Below are positions 56,171 to 64,000 of a DNA stretch of 64,000 nucleotides, in pieces (positions within the stretch are counted from its first letter, which is position 1; each line of letters begins with the position of its first letter). The stretch comes from Aquamicrobium lusatiense (GTDB lineage: Bacteria; Pseudomonadota; Alphaproteobacteria; Rhizobiales; Rhizobiaceae), in contig NZ_JACHEU010000003.1 of assembly GCF_014201615.1 (NCBI RefSeq), forward strand, positions 275,219-339,218, in the 5' to 3' direction. A program made the position numbers and the translations under genes. The notes under the pieces are model-generated. The model was not told the DNA's origin. It worked only from the letters and a program-made list of their open reading frames with translations, and searched no databases.

Positions 56171-57073
56171 ATGAACGCCAGCCGTACACTGATGCCGGAC
56201 CTGATCGTGCTGCAGTCGTTCGAGGCCGCCGCCCGCCATGGAAATTTCACCAAGGCGGCGGCGGAGCTGAGCCTGACGCAGAGCGCCGTGAGCCGGCAGA
56301 TCAAGCTGCTGGAAGACCAGCTCGGCGTTGCCCTGTTCGAGCGGATCCGCAAGCGGGTGGTGCTGACGGCGGCGGGCCACCAGTTGCAGCCGGAAGTGCG
56401 CCAGCTGCTGCAGCAGGCCGAGCACATGATGCTGCGCGCCAGAGCAGCATCGGCCGGAAAGGTGCTGACGGTCGCCACCCTGCCGACCTTCGGAAGCCGC
56501 TGGCTGATGCCGCGCCTGCCCGATTTCATGGACAGGAACCCCGGCGTGATCGTGGACGTGGCCTCGCGCTCGCAGCCCTTCGACCTCACCGCGGAAAGTT
56601 TCGATCTGGCGATCCATTACGGCCAGCCGATCTGGGCGCATGCGAGCTGCACCTATCTGTGCAGCGAAATGATCTATCCGGTGGCGAGCCCGGCGCTGAT
56701 CGGCAGGGCCGGCCTTGCCGAGGTCGGCGATATCATCGGCCAGCCGCTCCTGCACCTCGCCACACGCCCGAAACTGTGGTCGGAATGGTGCCAGCGCAAC
56801 GGGCTCAGCGACGAGGTGGCCTACAGGGGCAGCCGCTTCGACCAGTTCAGCATGATCATCGAAGGCGCGCTGGCCGGCATGGGGGTTGCGCTGCTGCCGA
56901 AATATCTGATCGAAGGCGAGCTTGCGAGCGGCACGCTGCGGCTTTTGGACGACGCCCCGATGCCGACCGACAACAGCTATTATGTCGTTCTGCCCGACGG
57001 CAAGCGCAACAGCACATGGGGCCAGCTGTTTCAGGAATGGCTGCTGACGCAGGTCGCCGGCGGGCTGAGCTGA
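56171..57073 (+). CDS. LysR family regulator of the lysine catabolic operon (GcvA-like)
   Basis: A 300-residue LysR protein. The HTH is FTKAAAELSLTQSAVSRQIKLLE. The effector domain begins KVLTVATLPTFGSRWLMPRLPDF, the GcvA-type sequence, and ends with GALAGMGVALLPKYL. It is divergent from hglS with a 109-base gap containing TGCAG-type repeats (56095-56100, 56115-56119) and GTTC/GAAC half-sites (56129-56148). It likely senses lysine or a pathway intermediate such as 2-oxoadipate (inference). Confidence 0.85.
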   Translation: MNASRTLMPDLIVLQSFEAAARHGNFTKAAAELSLTQSAVSRQIKLLEDQLGVALFERIRKRVVLTAAGHQLQPEVRQLLQQAEHMMLRARAASAGKVLTVATLPTFGSRWLMPRLPDFMDRNPGVIVDVASRSQPFDLTAESFDLAIHYGQPIWAHASCTYLCSEMIYPVASPALIGRAGLAEVGDIIGQPLLHLATRPKLWSEWCQRNGLSDEVAYRGSRFDQFSMIIEGALAGMGVALLPKYLIEGELASGTLRLLDDAPMPTDNSYYVVLPDGKRNSTWGQLFQEWLLTQVAGGLS

Positions 57074-57654
57074 AGTGTTTTTTCCGGTTCCGACATGGAG
57101 CAGCAGGCGCTCTGACGTGCGTTGCCGCAGCTATGGAGTTGTTTTCCGGACCGCCTTCATGCGCGTCAGACGATTCCGCCTGACTGCAGAACGTGCCCAA
57201 ATGGGCGGCGATTGTCGCGGCCATCGTTGCATGGGCCACCCCAGGAACGGGCCGCTCCATGGCCCGCAGTTCGCCCGCCATATCGGGTGCCGGCTTGTTT
57301 CCGAACAAGGGTGCCTGCGGCTGGCCGCGAGAATTTTCCGCGTGGTTTCCGGGAACGGCATTTGTATCCGGGAAGCCGGATATCTGTCGCGACGCGACAA
57401 GAGGGCGTTTTCTCCTTCGGCTGGGGGAGGGGCCTGCGGGAAACCCGTTGATTGCAGGACCGGGCTTTCAGGCAGGTGGTTTCGTCTGCGCCTGCGTTGA
57501 CGTCAGCGGCATCCCCGTGCGGGATGCGAACCATCAGTCTGCAAATCCCTCCACACCATCCGCGCCTGTGCGGGGATTGCGAAATGGCGGCCGGTGCTTC
57601 CAATTCCGGTGCAACTGCCGATGCACACGGCGAGGAAGTTCTGCCGAAACCGCC
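57074..57654. other. Gene-free stretch between the LysR gene and the recombinase gene
   Basis: About 580 bases between convergent genes. Several open frames of 60-145 codons exist on both strands, but their amino acid composition is that of random high-GC DNA, and none has a ribosome site or recognisable motif. I see no hairpin with a T tract. It may be degraded coding sequence. Confidence 0.5.
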
Positions 57655-59100
57655 TTAAAGCCCCGCCGCCTTGGTGAGGTTGATGCGGAAACGGTCGCGG
57701 CGGCGCTGATATTTGCGGGTCATCTCGGCGGAGGCGTGGCCAAGCTGCTTTTGCAGATGCCGCTCTTCGGCCTCGGCCGACGAGGCGAGGCCTGCTCTGA
57801 GGGAGTGTCCGGCGAACAGGGCAGGGCGGTCCTTTTCGGAGAGATCGCCGCGAACCCCGGCGGCAAGTGCGGCGCGCTTGACCAGACGGGCCACCTCCTG
57901 ATCGTTGAGACGGCCGGGGCCGACCTTCCTGCCCTGTCCGGTGACCCGGCGAAACAGGGGGCCGTGGGCGATGCGGGCGAGGTTCAGCCAGGTCTGCAGG
58001 GCAACGACGGGACAGGTGGCATCGGCGGAACCGCGTCCGATCTCGACCTCGCGCCAGCCGGTCTTGCCGCGCAGGGTAATGAGCAGTCCGCCGTCCAGCA
58101 CCTCGATCCAGCCGCGCCCGTCCTCGGTCTGGTCGCGGCCGCAGTCGAGCCCGACGATCTCGGAACGGCGCAGGGCGCCCGCGAAGCCAAGCAGCAGCAT
58201 GGCCCGGTCGCGCAGGCCGCGCAGCGTGCCGCGATCGAGCGTTTCCAGCATGGCGATCAGATCCTCCGGCAGGATCGCTTCCTTCTGGCGGGGAGGGGCG
58301 GCGTGGCGGTTGCGGATGCCGGCCATGACTGTGGCGATGTGGCGGTCCTTGCGGTCGAGGATCAGGCCGCGCTGCGAATAGTTCCATGCCAGAGCCGACA
58401 GGCGCCGCTCGATGGTGGAAACGGCATGCGGCTTTTTGGCCGCCGCGCGTCTGGCCGGCCGGCCGGGCGCGTCATCTGCGGTTCCCGCGGCCAGGGCGGT
58501 GACGTAGAGGCCGACGATCTGCGGATCGGGCGGCATGGAGGCAAGTCCCTGACGCCGGCACCAGCTGGTAAAATGCGCCCAGTCGGCGGCGTACGCCCGG
58601 CGCGTATTGGGCGAGGCGGCGGCATCGACATAATGACGCGCCCGCTCGGCAAGGTTTTGCAGATGCGCGGGCAGCGCGGCCCCGGCACCCTGCGTTTCCG
58701 GCACGGAAGCTGTGCCGGCCTGCTGCTGCCCGGCTTGATCGGGGCTATCATGTTCCAAATCGGCATGACCCGGACCGGTCTCACCCAGTCCGGCCCCACC
58801 CAGACCGGCGCGCCCCGGACTCGCCCCACCAAGACTGTTCCCACTCGGGCTGTCCCCACCCAGACGGGCCCGATCCTGCCCTGAATGGTCGACCGCCTGC
58901 TCCTGCTGCCGGTTTTCTGCTGCCGTGCTCGCCTGCTGCCCGGAAACGCCGTCTGCCGCGTCGTCGTCGTGCATTGCGGCAGCATTCCGCGCCCTATCCT
59001 GCTCCTGTTCGGCGGCCGCGCCCTCTTCAGCCGCGTTTTCCGCGCCGGACCCCATGGTGCGGACCAGATCGACGATGTCGGGCAGATCGGTGTCAGGCAT
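57655..59100 (-). CDS. Tyrosine recombinase/site-specific integrase with low-complexity N-terminus
   Basis: A 481-residue XerC/D-like recombinase. The catalytic residues are present in order: Arg in GFAGALRRSEIVGLD, Lys in the TLRGKTGWREV hairpin, HSLRAG (His-x-x-Arg), the second His in QLGHASAEM and nucleophile Tyr in MTRKYQRRRDR. The core SAM-like domain begins near residue 150 (SPNTRRAYAADWAHFTSW). Before it lie about 130 residues of acidic, Ala/Gln/Gly-rich sequence with repeated LGG-SPG units. ATG 59100 is chosen because it has GGAG upstream; the frame runs to 59313. It probably resolves multimers of this replicon or moves a cassette. Confidence 0.85.
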   Translation of the reverse strand: MPDTDLPDIVDLVRTMGSGAENAAEEGAAAEQEQDRARNAAAMHDDDAADGVSGQQASTAAENRQQEQAVDHSGQDRARLGGDSPSGNSLGGASPGRAGLGGAGLGETGPGHADLEHDSPDQAGQQQAGTASVPETQGAGAALPAHLQNLAERARHYVDAAASPNTRRAYAADWAHFTSWCRRQGLASMPPDPQIVGLYVTALAAGTADDAPGRPARRAAAKKPHAVSTIERRLSALAWNYSQRGLILDRKDRHIATVMAGIRNRHAAPPRQKEAILPEDLIAMLETLDRGTLRGLRDRAMLLLGFAGALRRSEIVGLDCGRDQTEDGRGWIEVLDGGLLITLRGKTGWREVEIGRGSADATCPVVALQTWLNLARIAHGPLFRRVTGQGRKVGPGRLNDQEVARLVKRAALAAGVRGDLSEKDRPALFAGHSLRAGLASSAEAEERHLQKQLGHASAEMTRKYQRRRDRFRINLTKAAGL

Positions 59101-59900
59101 TGCGATTTGAACTCCATGACGTGGCGAAAAGGCGAATCCGTCCCGCCAACACTGTTTCCTGCGTCGCGCTGAGGCTGGCAAGCCCGCATTGTCGTGCTTT
59201 TGCCCGCCGGGAATGCCGGTTTGGGCATTGTGCAGCACAACGAACGATAAGGCAACATTATCGGGCTTCATAGGGAAAATACGTGTTGTGCGTTTATAGT
59301 GGTATAAACTCATGAAACCGTTTGCACGACGGCCGGTGTCTGCCTGAAACCTTGCTGATGGAGAAAGGCCGGCCTGCCGGATTCGCGCCCGCCATCAGAA
59401 CCTCGCCATCGCGAGATGGGTGGCAATTTGCGTCTGTCGCCTCGAAATCCGGTGCGGCCATGAAAGCGAGCATTTCCCTCCGTGCTGACGGCGGTCTGCA
59501 TGCCGGAAAGGCACGATGCGGGCCGGAACGGCCAAGGTGGCGCACCGGGCGTTTTGGATCGGCACCCCGGCGCGGCAAATGAGCTGACGGTTCTTGCCGC
59601 GCCGGCAGGCGTGGAAATGGATTGGTCAAACTGCCCTTCCGGCCGGTCTTCGGGATGCTTGTCGCGCTGGCGGGCGTGGAGAATAGGGCTGGCGCTATGT
59701 GAGGTGCCTCACGCCGGCCGCTGGCGACGCAGCCACGCCGCCTTCGCGGATCCCCGACAGGCCGGTGCCGCCTGCTGGCCGAAAGTGGTGCCGCTGGTGC
59801 AAGGTGGAACCGCCGCCAATGACGGTCGCGGCGCTTGGCTTCGGCGTATCAATCCGGCTCGGGGGTTGCCGATCGCGTCGCGGGGCCTATCCTTGAAGCC
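59101..59900. other. Gene-free stretch between the recombinase gene and otsB
   Basis: 800 bases between divergent genes with no supported gene; a minus-strand frame at 59294-59629 lacks motifs and a ribosome site. The part next to the recombinase is AT-rich and carries the palindromic element at 59285-59309 and a distant inverted copy of its flank, GCACAAC (59235-59241). Confidence 0.5.
59285..59309. other. Palindromic candidate recombination or control site near the recombinase
   Basis: GTTTATA-GTGG-TATAAAC (59292-59309) is a perfect 7-4-7 palindrome, preceded by GTTGTGC (59285-59291), which is repeated inverted 50 bases away (GCACAAC, 59235-59241). Two inverted arms separated by a short core is the layout of tyrosine recombinase sites such as dif. 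It lies about 185 bases upstream of the recombinase start. An operator role is the alternative. Confidence 0.4.
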
Positions 59901-60674
59901 ATGCATGATGAGACCTTATCGTTGCACGGGCATGGCCGGTCGTCCTGCTCCCTTCCGGAAGATGCCTTTGGCCTCGCGCTCTTTCTGGACATAGACGGCA
60001 CGCTTCTCGACATCGCGCAGACGCCCGAAGCGGTCGTGGTGCCTCCCGGCCTGCCCGAAAGCCTGAAGCGGCTGGCGGAGCGGCTGGAGGGGGCGCTGGC
60101 GCTGATCACCGGCAGGTCGATCGGCACCGTCGACGCGCTTTTTAGGCTTCCCGCAACGGCGGTCAGCGGGCTGCATGGCGCCGAATGGCGCGGCGCGGAC
60201 GGGCGCACCGCGACCATCGCGACAACCGAAGCTTTCGAGCTTGCACGCCGGCATCTGCGTCGGCAGACGGCCGACATGCCCGGCGTCGTCTTCGAGGACA
60301 AGGGCGCTGCGATCGCCGCCCATTATCGCCTTGCCCCGGAGCGGGAAGCGCAGGTGCGCGAGCTGATGGAAGCCATCGCCGGTCCCGTCGTGGATGGATG
60401 GGAGCTTCAGGAGGGAAAGCAGGTCGTCGAGCTGCGCCCCCGCGGGCGCGACAAGGGCGATGCGCTGGTTTTCTTCATGAGTGAAACTCCCTTTCGCGGC
60501 CGCCGGCCCGTGGCCGTCGGCGACGACGTGACCGACGAGGCGATGTTCGCCGCCGCCAACCGGCTGGACGGCCTGTCCGTGCGGGTGGGCCTCGACGGCA
60601 GGCAAAGTCTCGCGCGGGGTCGCGTGCGCGCACCCTCGGACGTCCGCGACTGGCTTGCGAGGATATCGGCATGA
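59901..60674 (+). CDS. otsB: Trehalose-6-phosphate phosphatase
   Basis: A 257-residue HAD-family phosphatase. Motif I is LFLDIDGTLLDI, motif II ALITGRSIGTVD, motif III contains EDKGAAIAAHYRL with ELQEGKQVVELRP, and motif IV is VAVGDDVTDEAMF, all typical of OtsB. It removes phosphate from trehalose 6-phosphate in the cytoplasm. ATG 59901 is used; the frame is open back to TTG 59835 and neither has a strong site. Its stop overlaps the GH15 start (ATGA). Confidence 0.93.
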   Translation: MHDETLSLHGHGRSSCSLPEDAFGLALFLDIDGTLLDIAQTPEAVVVPPGLPESLKRLAERLEGALALITGRSIGTVDALFRLPATAVSGLHGAEWRGADGRTATIATTEAFELARRHLRRQTADMPGVVFEDKGAAIAAHYRLAPEREAQVRELMEAIAGPVVDGWELQEGKQVVELRPRGRDKGDALVFFMSETPFRGRRPVAVGDDVTDEAMFAAANRLDGLSVRVGLDGRQSLARGRVRAPSDVRDWLARISA

Positions 60675-62482
60675 ACCAGCCTCTGTTTGCGCCCTCCCTC
60701 GATCTCGGGGTGATCGGCAATTCGAGCAGCGCCGCGCTCATCGACCGCAACGGTTCCATCGTATGGATGTGCGCGCCGCGCATGGATGGCGATCCCGTCT
60801 TCTGCAGCCTGCTGGGGGAGGGGCCGGACAAGCCCCCCGGCGATGGCGGGCGCTGGTCGATAAGCCTGAGGAACGTGGCCACAAGCGAGCAGCGCTATCT
60901 GCGCAACACGGCCATTCTGGAAACGGTGCTGACCGACCATGACGGCAACCGGCTGCGCATCACCGATTTCGCGCCGCGCTTCAAGGCGAACGGCCGCATC
61001 TTCCGCCCGCAGACGATCGTGCGGCTGGTCGAGCCGGTGGAGGGCGCGCCGCGCATTCAGGTGGACCTGCGCCCGCGCCACGGCTACGGCGCGCAGGAGC
61101 CGGAAACGACGCGCGGCACCAATCATATCCGCTTCCTGCTCGGCGGGCAGGTGCTGCGGATGACCACCGACGCGCCGGTGGAGTTCGTCGAGCGCCGAAC
61201 GCCGTTTCTGCTCGACCGGCCCTGCGCCTTCATCCTCGGCCCGGACGAGCGGCTGACGCAGGCGCCCCTGCATACCGCCCGCGCCTTTCTGGAGGAAACG
61301 GAGAACTACTGGCGCGAATGGGTGCGCTATCTGTCGCTGCCGATCGACTTTCAGGACGTGGTGATCCGCTCCGCCATCACCCTCAAGCTGTGCTCGCATG
61401 AGGAGACTGGCGGCATCGTCGCCGCGCTGACCACCTCCATCCCCGAGTACGGCCAGAGCGGGCGCACATGGGACTACCGCTTCTGCTGGCTGCGCGACTC
61501 CTACTTCACCGTCAAGGCACTCAACCTTCTGGGGGCAACGAAGACGATGGAGGACTATCTCGGCTATGTGTCGAACATCGCCGCCGACTCGCCCGACGGC
61601 TATCTGCAGCCGCTTTTCGGCCTCGGTCTGGAGCGTCTTCTCGACGAGAGGATCGTGGGCGACCTGCCCGGCTATCGCGGCTACGGCCCGGTGCGCAGCG
61701 GCAATGCGGCCTATACGCAGGTGCAGAACGACGGTTACGGCTCGGTGATCCTGTCGATCATGCAGTGCTTCTTCGACGAGCGCCTGCCGGTGATGGGCGG
61801 CGAGGCGCTGTTCGGCCGGCTGGAGCCGCTCGGCGATCAGGCCTTCGCGCGCTGGGACCAGTCGGACGCCGGCATCTGGGAGTTCCGCACCCGCAACGGC
61901 GTCCACACTCATTCCGCCATGATGTGCTGGGCGGCCTGCGACCGCCTGGCGCGCATCGCCGTGAAGCTTGGCCTCGACAGCCGCGCTGCGCACTGGTGCC
62001 AGCGCGCCGACATCATCCGCGCCGGCATACTGGAGCGCGCCTGGAACGAGGGCATGAAGAGCTTCGTCTCCTCCTTCGGCGGCGCCGACCTCGACGCCAG
62101 CCTGCTGCTGATGCCGGAGATCGGTTTCCTGCCGGCGCAGGACCCGCGCTTTCTGTCCACGCTCGCCGCCTGCGAGGCGCATCTGCGCTTCGGCAACCAT
62201 CTCTACCGCTATCGCGCCCCGGACGATTTCGGCGAGCCGGAAACGGCATTCACCGCCTGCACCTTCTGGCTGATCGATGCGCTGACGCGCGTCGGCCGCA
62301 AGGAGGACGCGCGCGCCATCTTCGCCGACGTGCTGAAGCACAGGAACCATCTCGGCCTTCTCTCGGAAGGGCTGCATGTCGAGAGCGGTGAACTGTGGGG
62401 CAACTTCCCGCAGACCTATTCCATGGTGGGCCTGATCAATGCGGCGATGCACCTGTCGCGCCGCTGGGAGGATGTATTGTGA
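60671..62482 (+). CDS. Glycoside hydrolase family 15 protein (glucoamylase/trehalase-like)
   Basis: A 603-residue GH15 enzyme: an N-terminal beta-sandwich (LDLGVIGNSSSAALIDRNG; TDFAPRF), then an alpha/alpha barrel with RTWDYRFCWLRDSYFTVKAL, the probable acid in QSDAGIWEFRTRNG, and the probable base in LLSEGLHVESGELWGNFPQTYS. Related actinobacterial proteins are trehalases, and others split alpha-glucans. Placed between otsB and otsA with overlapping codons on both sides (ATGA and GTGA), it most likely hydrolyses trehalose or a product linked to it. No signal peptide, so it is cytoplasmic. Confidence 0.9.
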   Translation: MNQPLFAPSLDLGVIGNSSSAALIDRNGSIVWMCAPRMDGDPVFCSLLGEGPDKPPGDGGRWSISLRNVATSEQRYLRNTAILETVLTDHDGNRLRITDFAPRFKANGRIFRPQTIVRLVEPVEGAPRIQVDLRPRHGYGAQEPETTRGTNHIRFLLGGQVLRMTTDAPVEFVERRTPFLLDRPCAFILGPDERLTQAPLHTARAFLEETENYWREWVRYLSLPIDFQDVVIRSAITLKLCSHEETGGIVAALTTSIPEYGQSGRTWDYRFCWLRDSYFTVKALNLLGATKTMEDYLGYVSNIAADSPDGYLQPLFGLGLERLLDERIVGDLPGYRGYGPVRSGNAAYTQVQNDGYGSVILSIMQCFFDERLPVMGGEALFGRLEPLGDQAFARWDQSDAGIWEFRTRNGVHTHSAMMCWAACDRLARIAVKLGLDSRAAHWCQRADIIRAGILERAWNEGMKSFVSSFGGADLDASLLLMPEIGFLPAQDPRFLSTLAACEAHLRFGNHLYRYRAPDDFGEPETAFTACTFWLIDALTRVGRKEDARAIFADVLKHRNHLGLLSEGLHVESGELWGNFPQTYSMVGLINAAMHLSRRWEDVL

Positions 62483-63846
62483 GCCGGCTGATCGTCGTAT
62501 CGAACCGCGTGCCCGACATCGGCAAGGGCCCGCCTCCGGGCGGGCTGGCCGTCGCGCTCAAGGCCGCGCTCGAAAAGCGCGGCGGCATCTGGATGGGCTG
62601 GTCGGGCAAGTCGAGCGGATCGAAGGAGCCCGGCCCGCTGCATGTGGAGGATCGGGGCGGCATCACCTTCGCGCTTTCGGACCTGTCGCGGCGCGACCTG
62701 TCCGAATATTATGCGGGCTTCGCCAACAGCGTGCTGTGGCCGCTGTGCCATTACAGGCTCGACCTCACCGACTATGCCCGCAAGGATATGGCCGGCTATT
62801 TCCGCGTCAACCGCTTCTTCGCGGAACGGCTGCGGCCGCTGATCCGGCCGGACGACATCATCTGGGTGCATGACTACCACCTGATCCCGCTGGCCTCGGA
62901 GCTGCGCCGGCTCGGCGTGGAAAACCGCATGGGCTTTTTCATGCACATTCCATGGCCGTCGCCCGACGTGTTCCTCACGCTGCCCGTTCACGAGGCGATC
63001 ATCGGAGGGCTGACCGCCTATGACGTGGTGGGCTTCCAGACGAAGCACGACGCGACAAATTTCGCGTCCGGGCTGGAGCGCGAGGGCATCGGCGGCGATG
63101 CCGGCGATGGCTGGATGGAGGCCTATGGCCGCCGCTTCCGCGCCGGCACCTTTCCGATCAGCATCGCCACGCGCGAATTCGCCGAACTGGCGCGCCGGGC
63201 CGTGCGCACGGCCGCCGTGCGCCGCTTCGCCGACAGCCTCGAAGGGCGCGACCTGATCATCGGCGTCGACCGCCTCGACTATTCGAAGGGCCTGACCCAC
63301 CGCATCGACGGCTACGAAAAATTCCTCGCCGCCAATCCGGCTTGGCACGGCCGCACCACCATGCTGCAGGTGACGCCGAAATCGCGCACTGAGGTACCGG
63401 GCTATGCCGCCATGCAGCGCGAGGTCGCCGAAAGCGCGGGGCGGGTGAACGGCGCGATCGGGCGGCTCGACTGGGTGCCGATCCGCTACGTCAACCGCGC
63501 CATCGACCAGAAGGTGCTTGCCGGGCTCTACCGGGTGGCGCGCGTGGGCATGGTCACGCCGCTGAGGGACGGCATGAACCTCGTGGCCAAGGAATTCGTC
63601 GCCGCGCAGGACCCGGAAGATCCCGGCGTGCTGGTGCTGTCGCGCTTCGCCGGCGCCGCGCAGGAACTTGATGGCGCAATCCTCGTCAATCCCTACGACA
63701 TCGAGGCGGTCGGCAATGCTCTGGCCAAGGCACTCTCGATGCCGCTGGAGGAGCGGCGCGCGCGCTTCACGCCGATGATGCAGCAGCTGAGCGAACACGA
63801 CATTTCCCGCTGGTGCTCGGACTTCCTCGACGTCTTGCGGGGCTGA
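62479..63846 (+). CDS. otsA: Trehalose-6-phosphate synthase
   Basis: A 455-residue GT20 glycosyltransferase that makes trehalose 6-phosphate from UDP-glucose and glucose 6-phosphate. Motifs: [59 protein letters not shown] and [19 protein letters not shown] 62479 is 8 bases after GGGAGG and overlaps the GH15 stop; the longer frame to 62395 lies inside the GH15 gene. The operon order is otsB, GH15, otsA. Confidence 0.95.
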   Translation: MSRLIVVSNRVPDIGKGPPPGGLAVALKAALEKRGGIWMGWSGKSSGSKEPGPLHVEDRGGITFALSDLSRRDLSEYYAGFANSVLWPLCHYRLDLTDYARKDMAGYFRVNRFFAERLRPLIRPDDIIWVHDYHLIPLASELRRLGVENRMGFFMHIPWPSPDVFLTLPVHEAIIGGLTAYDVVGFQTKHDATNFASGLEREGIGGDAGDGWMEAYGRRFRAGTFPISIATREFAELARRAVRTAAVRRFADSLEGRDLIIGVDRLDYSKGLTHRIDGYEKFLAANPAWHGRTTMLQVTPKSRTEVPGYAAMQREVAESAGRVNGAIGRLDWVPIRYVNRAIDQKVLAGLYRVARVGMVTPLRDGMNLVAKEFVAAQDPEDPGVLVLSRFAGAAQELDGAILVNPYDIEAVGNALAKALSMPLEERRARFTPMMQQLSEHDISRWCSDFLDVLRG

Positions 63847-63907
63847 GCCGGCTGATGTTTGCGCAATCGCGGACGCTGAACCGCTTCGCATTTTGCCGGA
63901 AATGCCC

Positions 63908-64000
63908 CTACCGCGACAGCCGGCCTTCGTCGTCGATCAGGGTGAGCCGGCAGGGTGCGGCGTCGCCCCAGCGCCAGAGGACCAGATTGAGGTCGTCATC
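63908..64000 (-). CDS. 3' end of an unrecognised gene cut by the window edge
   Basis: The last 30 codons of a minus-strand gene are visible, ending at TAG 63908-63910. The peptide includes NLVLWRWGDAAPCRLTLID and finishes EGRLSR. The hydrophobic strand pattern looks like real protein, but the family cannot be named from this fragment. The gene converges on otsA with a 61-base gap that has no clear terminator. Confidence 0.5.
   Translation of the reverse strand, partial: DDDLNLVLWRWGDAAPCRLTLIDDEGRLSR

Noticed and set aside
57166..57603. A 145-codon minus-strand gene
   Set aside because: Composition is that of random GC-rich frames, with no ribosome site, motif or conserved context.
57193..58884. 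A 563-codon plus-strand frame over the recombinase
   Set aside because: The recombinase catalytic residues are on the minus strand; the plus frame is low-complexity without motifs.

Overview
The window is high-GC DNA with strong Shine-Dalgarno sites, many 1-4 base overlaps between genes, and a complete repABC replication/partition cassette with parS-like sites. That combination points to an alphaproteobacterium of the order Hyphomicrobiales (Rhizobiales) and to a secondary replicon (megaplasmid or chromid). I cannot fix the genus from sequence alone. No rRNA, tRNA or CRISPR array was seen.

Layout. 1-12 kb: the first codons of a gene that may belong to an acetone carboxylase operon, its probable AcoR-type regulator (frameshifted as read), an EEP hydrolase, a cardiolipin synthase, a DUF779 protein plus an aldehyde dehydrogenase with a GAF-Fis regulator, and a Cache-type histidine kinase/NtrC-type regulator pair. 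12-17.6 kb: a class IV aminotransferase, then oxyR-ahpF-ahpC with a recognisable OxyR site, and S-formylglutathione hydrolase. 17.8-20.5 kb: a BigR/SqrR-type sulfur-sensing repressor, a periplasmic rhodanese, and a secreted phytase-like esterase. 20.5-28.1 kb: a taurine dissimilation locus (tauR, tauX, tauY, xsc, tauZ, pta). 28.2-30.6 kb: glucokinase and a divergent GntR/LacI-like regulator. 30.6-33.8 kb: a lower-GC insert with a LysR regulator, a monooxygenase-fold protein and an MFS transporter.

33.8-45.2 kb is the most distinctive block. Nine co-directional genes encode a PHP-type metallohydrolase, a complete carbohydrate-type ABC importer, two signal-less sulfatases with intact formylglycine motifs, a DUF4432 mutarotase-like protein, and a formylglycine-generating enzyme with both catalytic cysteines. 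They are preceded by an 11-11-11 palindromic operator. I read this as import of a sulfated organic compound (probably sugar-like) followed by cytoplasmic desulfation, with its own maturase.

45.2-50.4 kb: repABC with three parS-like sites, a counter-transcribed RNA between repB and repC, and an AT-rich candidate origin inside repC. 50.4-57.1 kb: the lower half of the 2-aminoadipate lysine catabolic route (hglS, D-2-hydroxyglutarate dehydrogenase, piperideine-6-carboxylate dehydrogenase, aminotransferase) and a divergent LysR regulator. 57.6-59.3 kb: a tyrosine recombinase with a low-complexity N-terminus and a palindromic candidate recombination site beside it. 59.9-63.8 kb: an overlapping otsB-GH15-otsA operon. 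The window ends in the 3' end of an unrecognised gene.

Sulfur is a recurring theme: taurine desulfonation to sulfite, sulfite export, a persulfide-type repressor with a rhodanese, and organosulfate cleavage.
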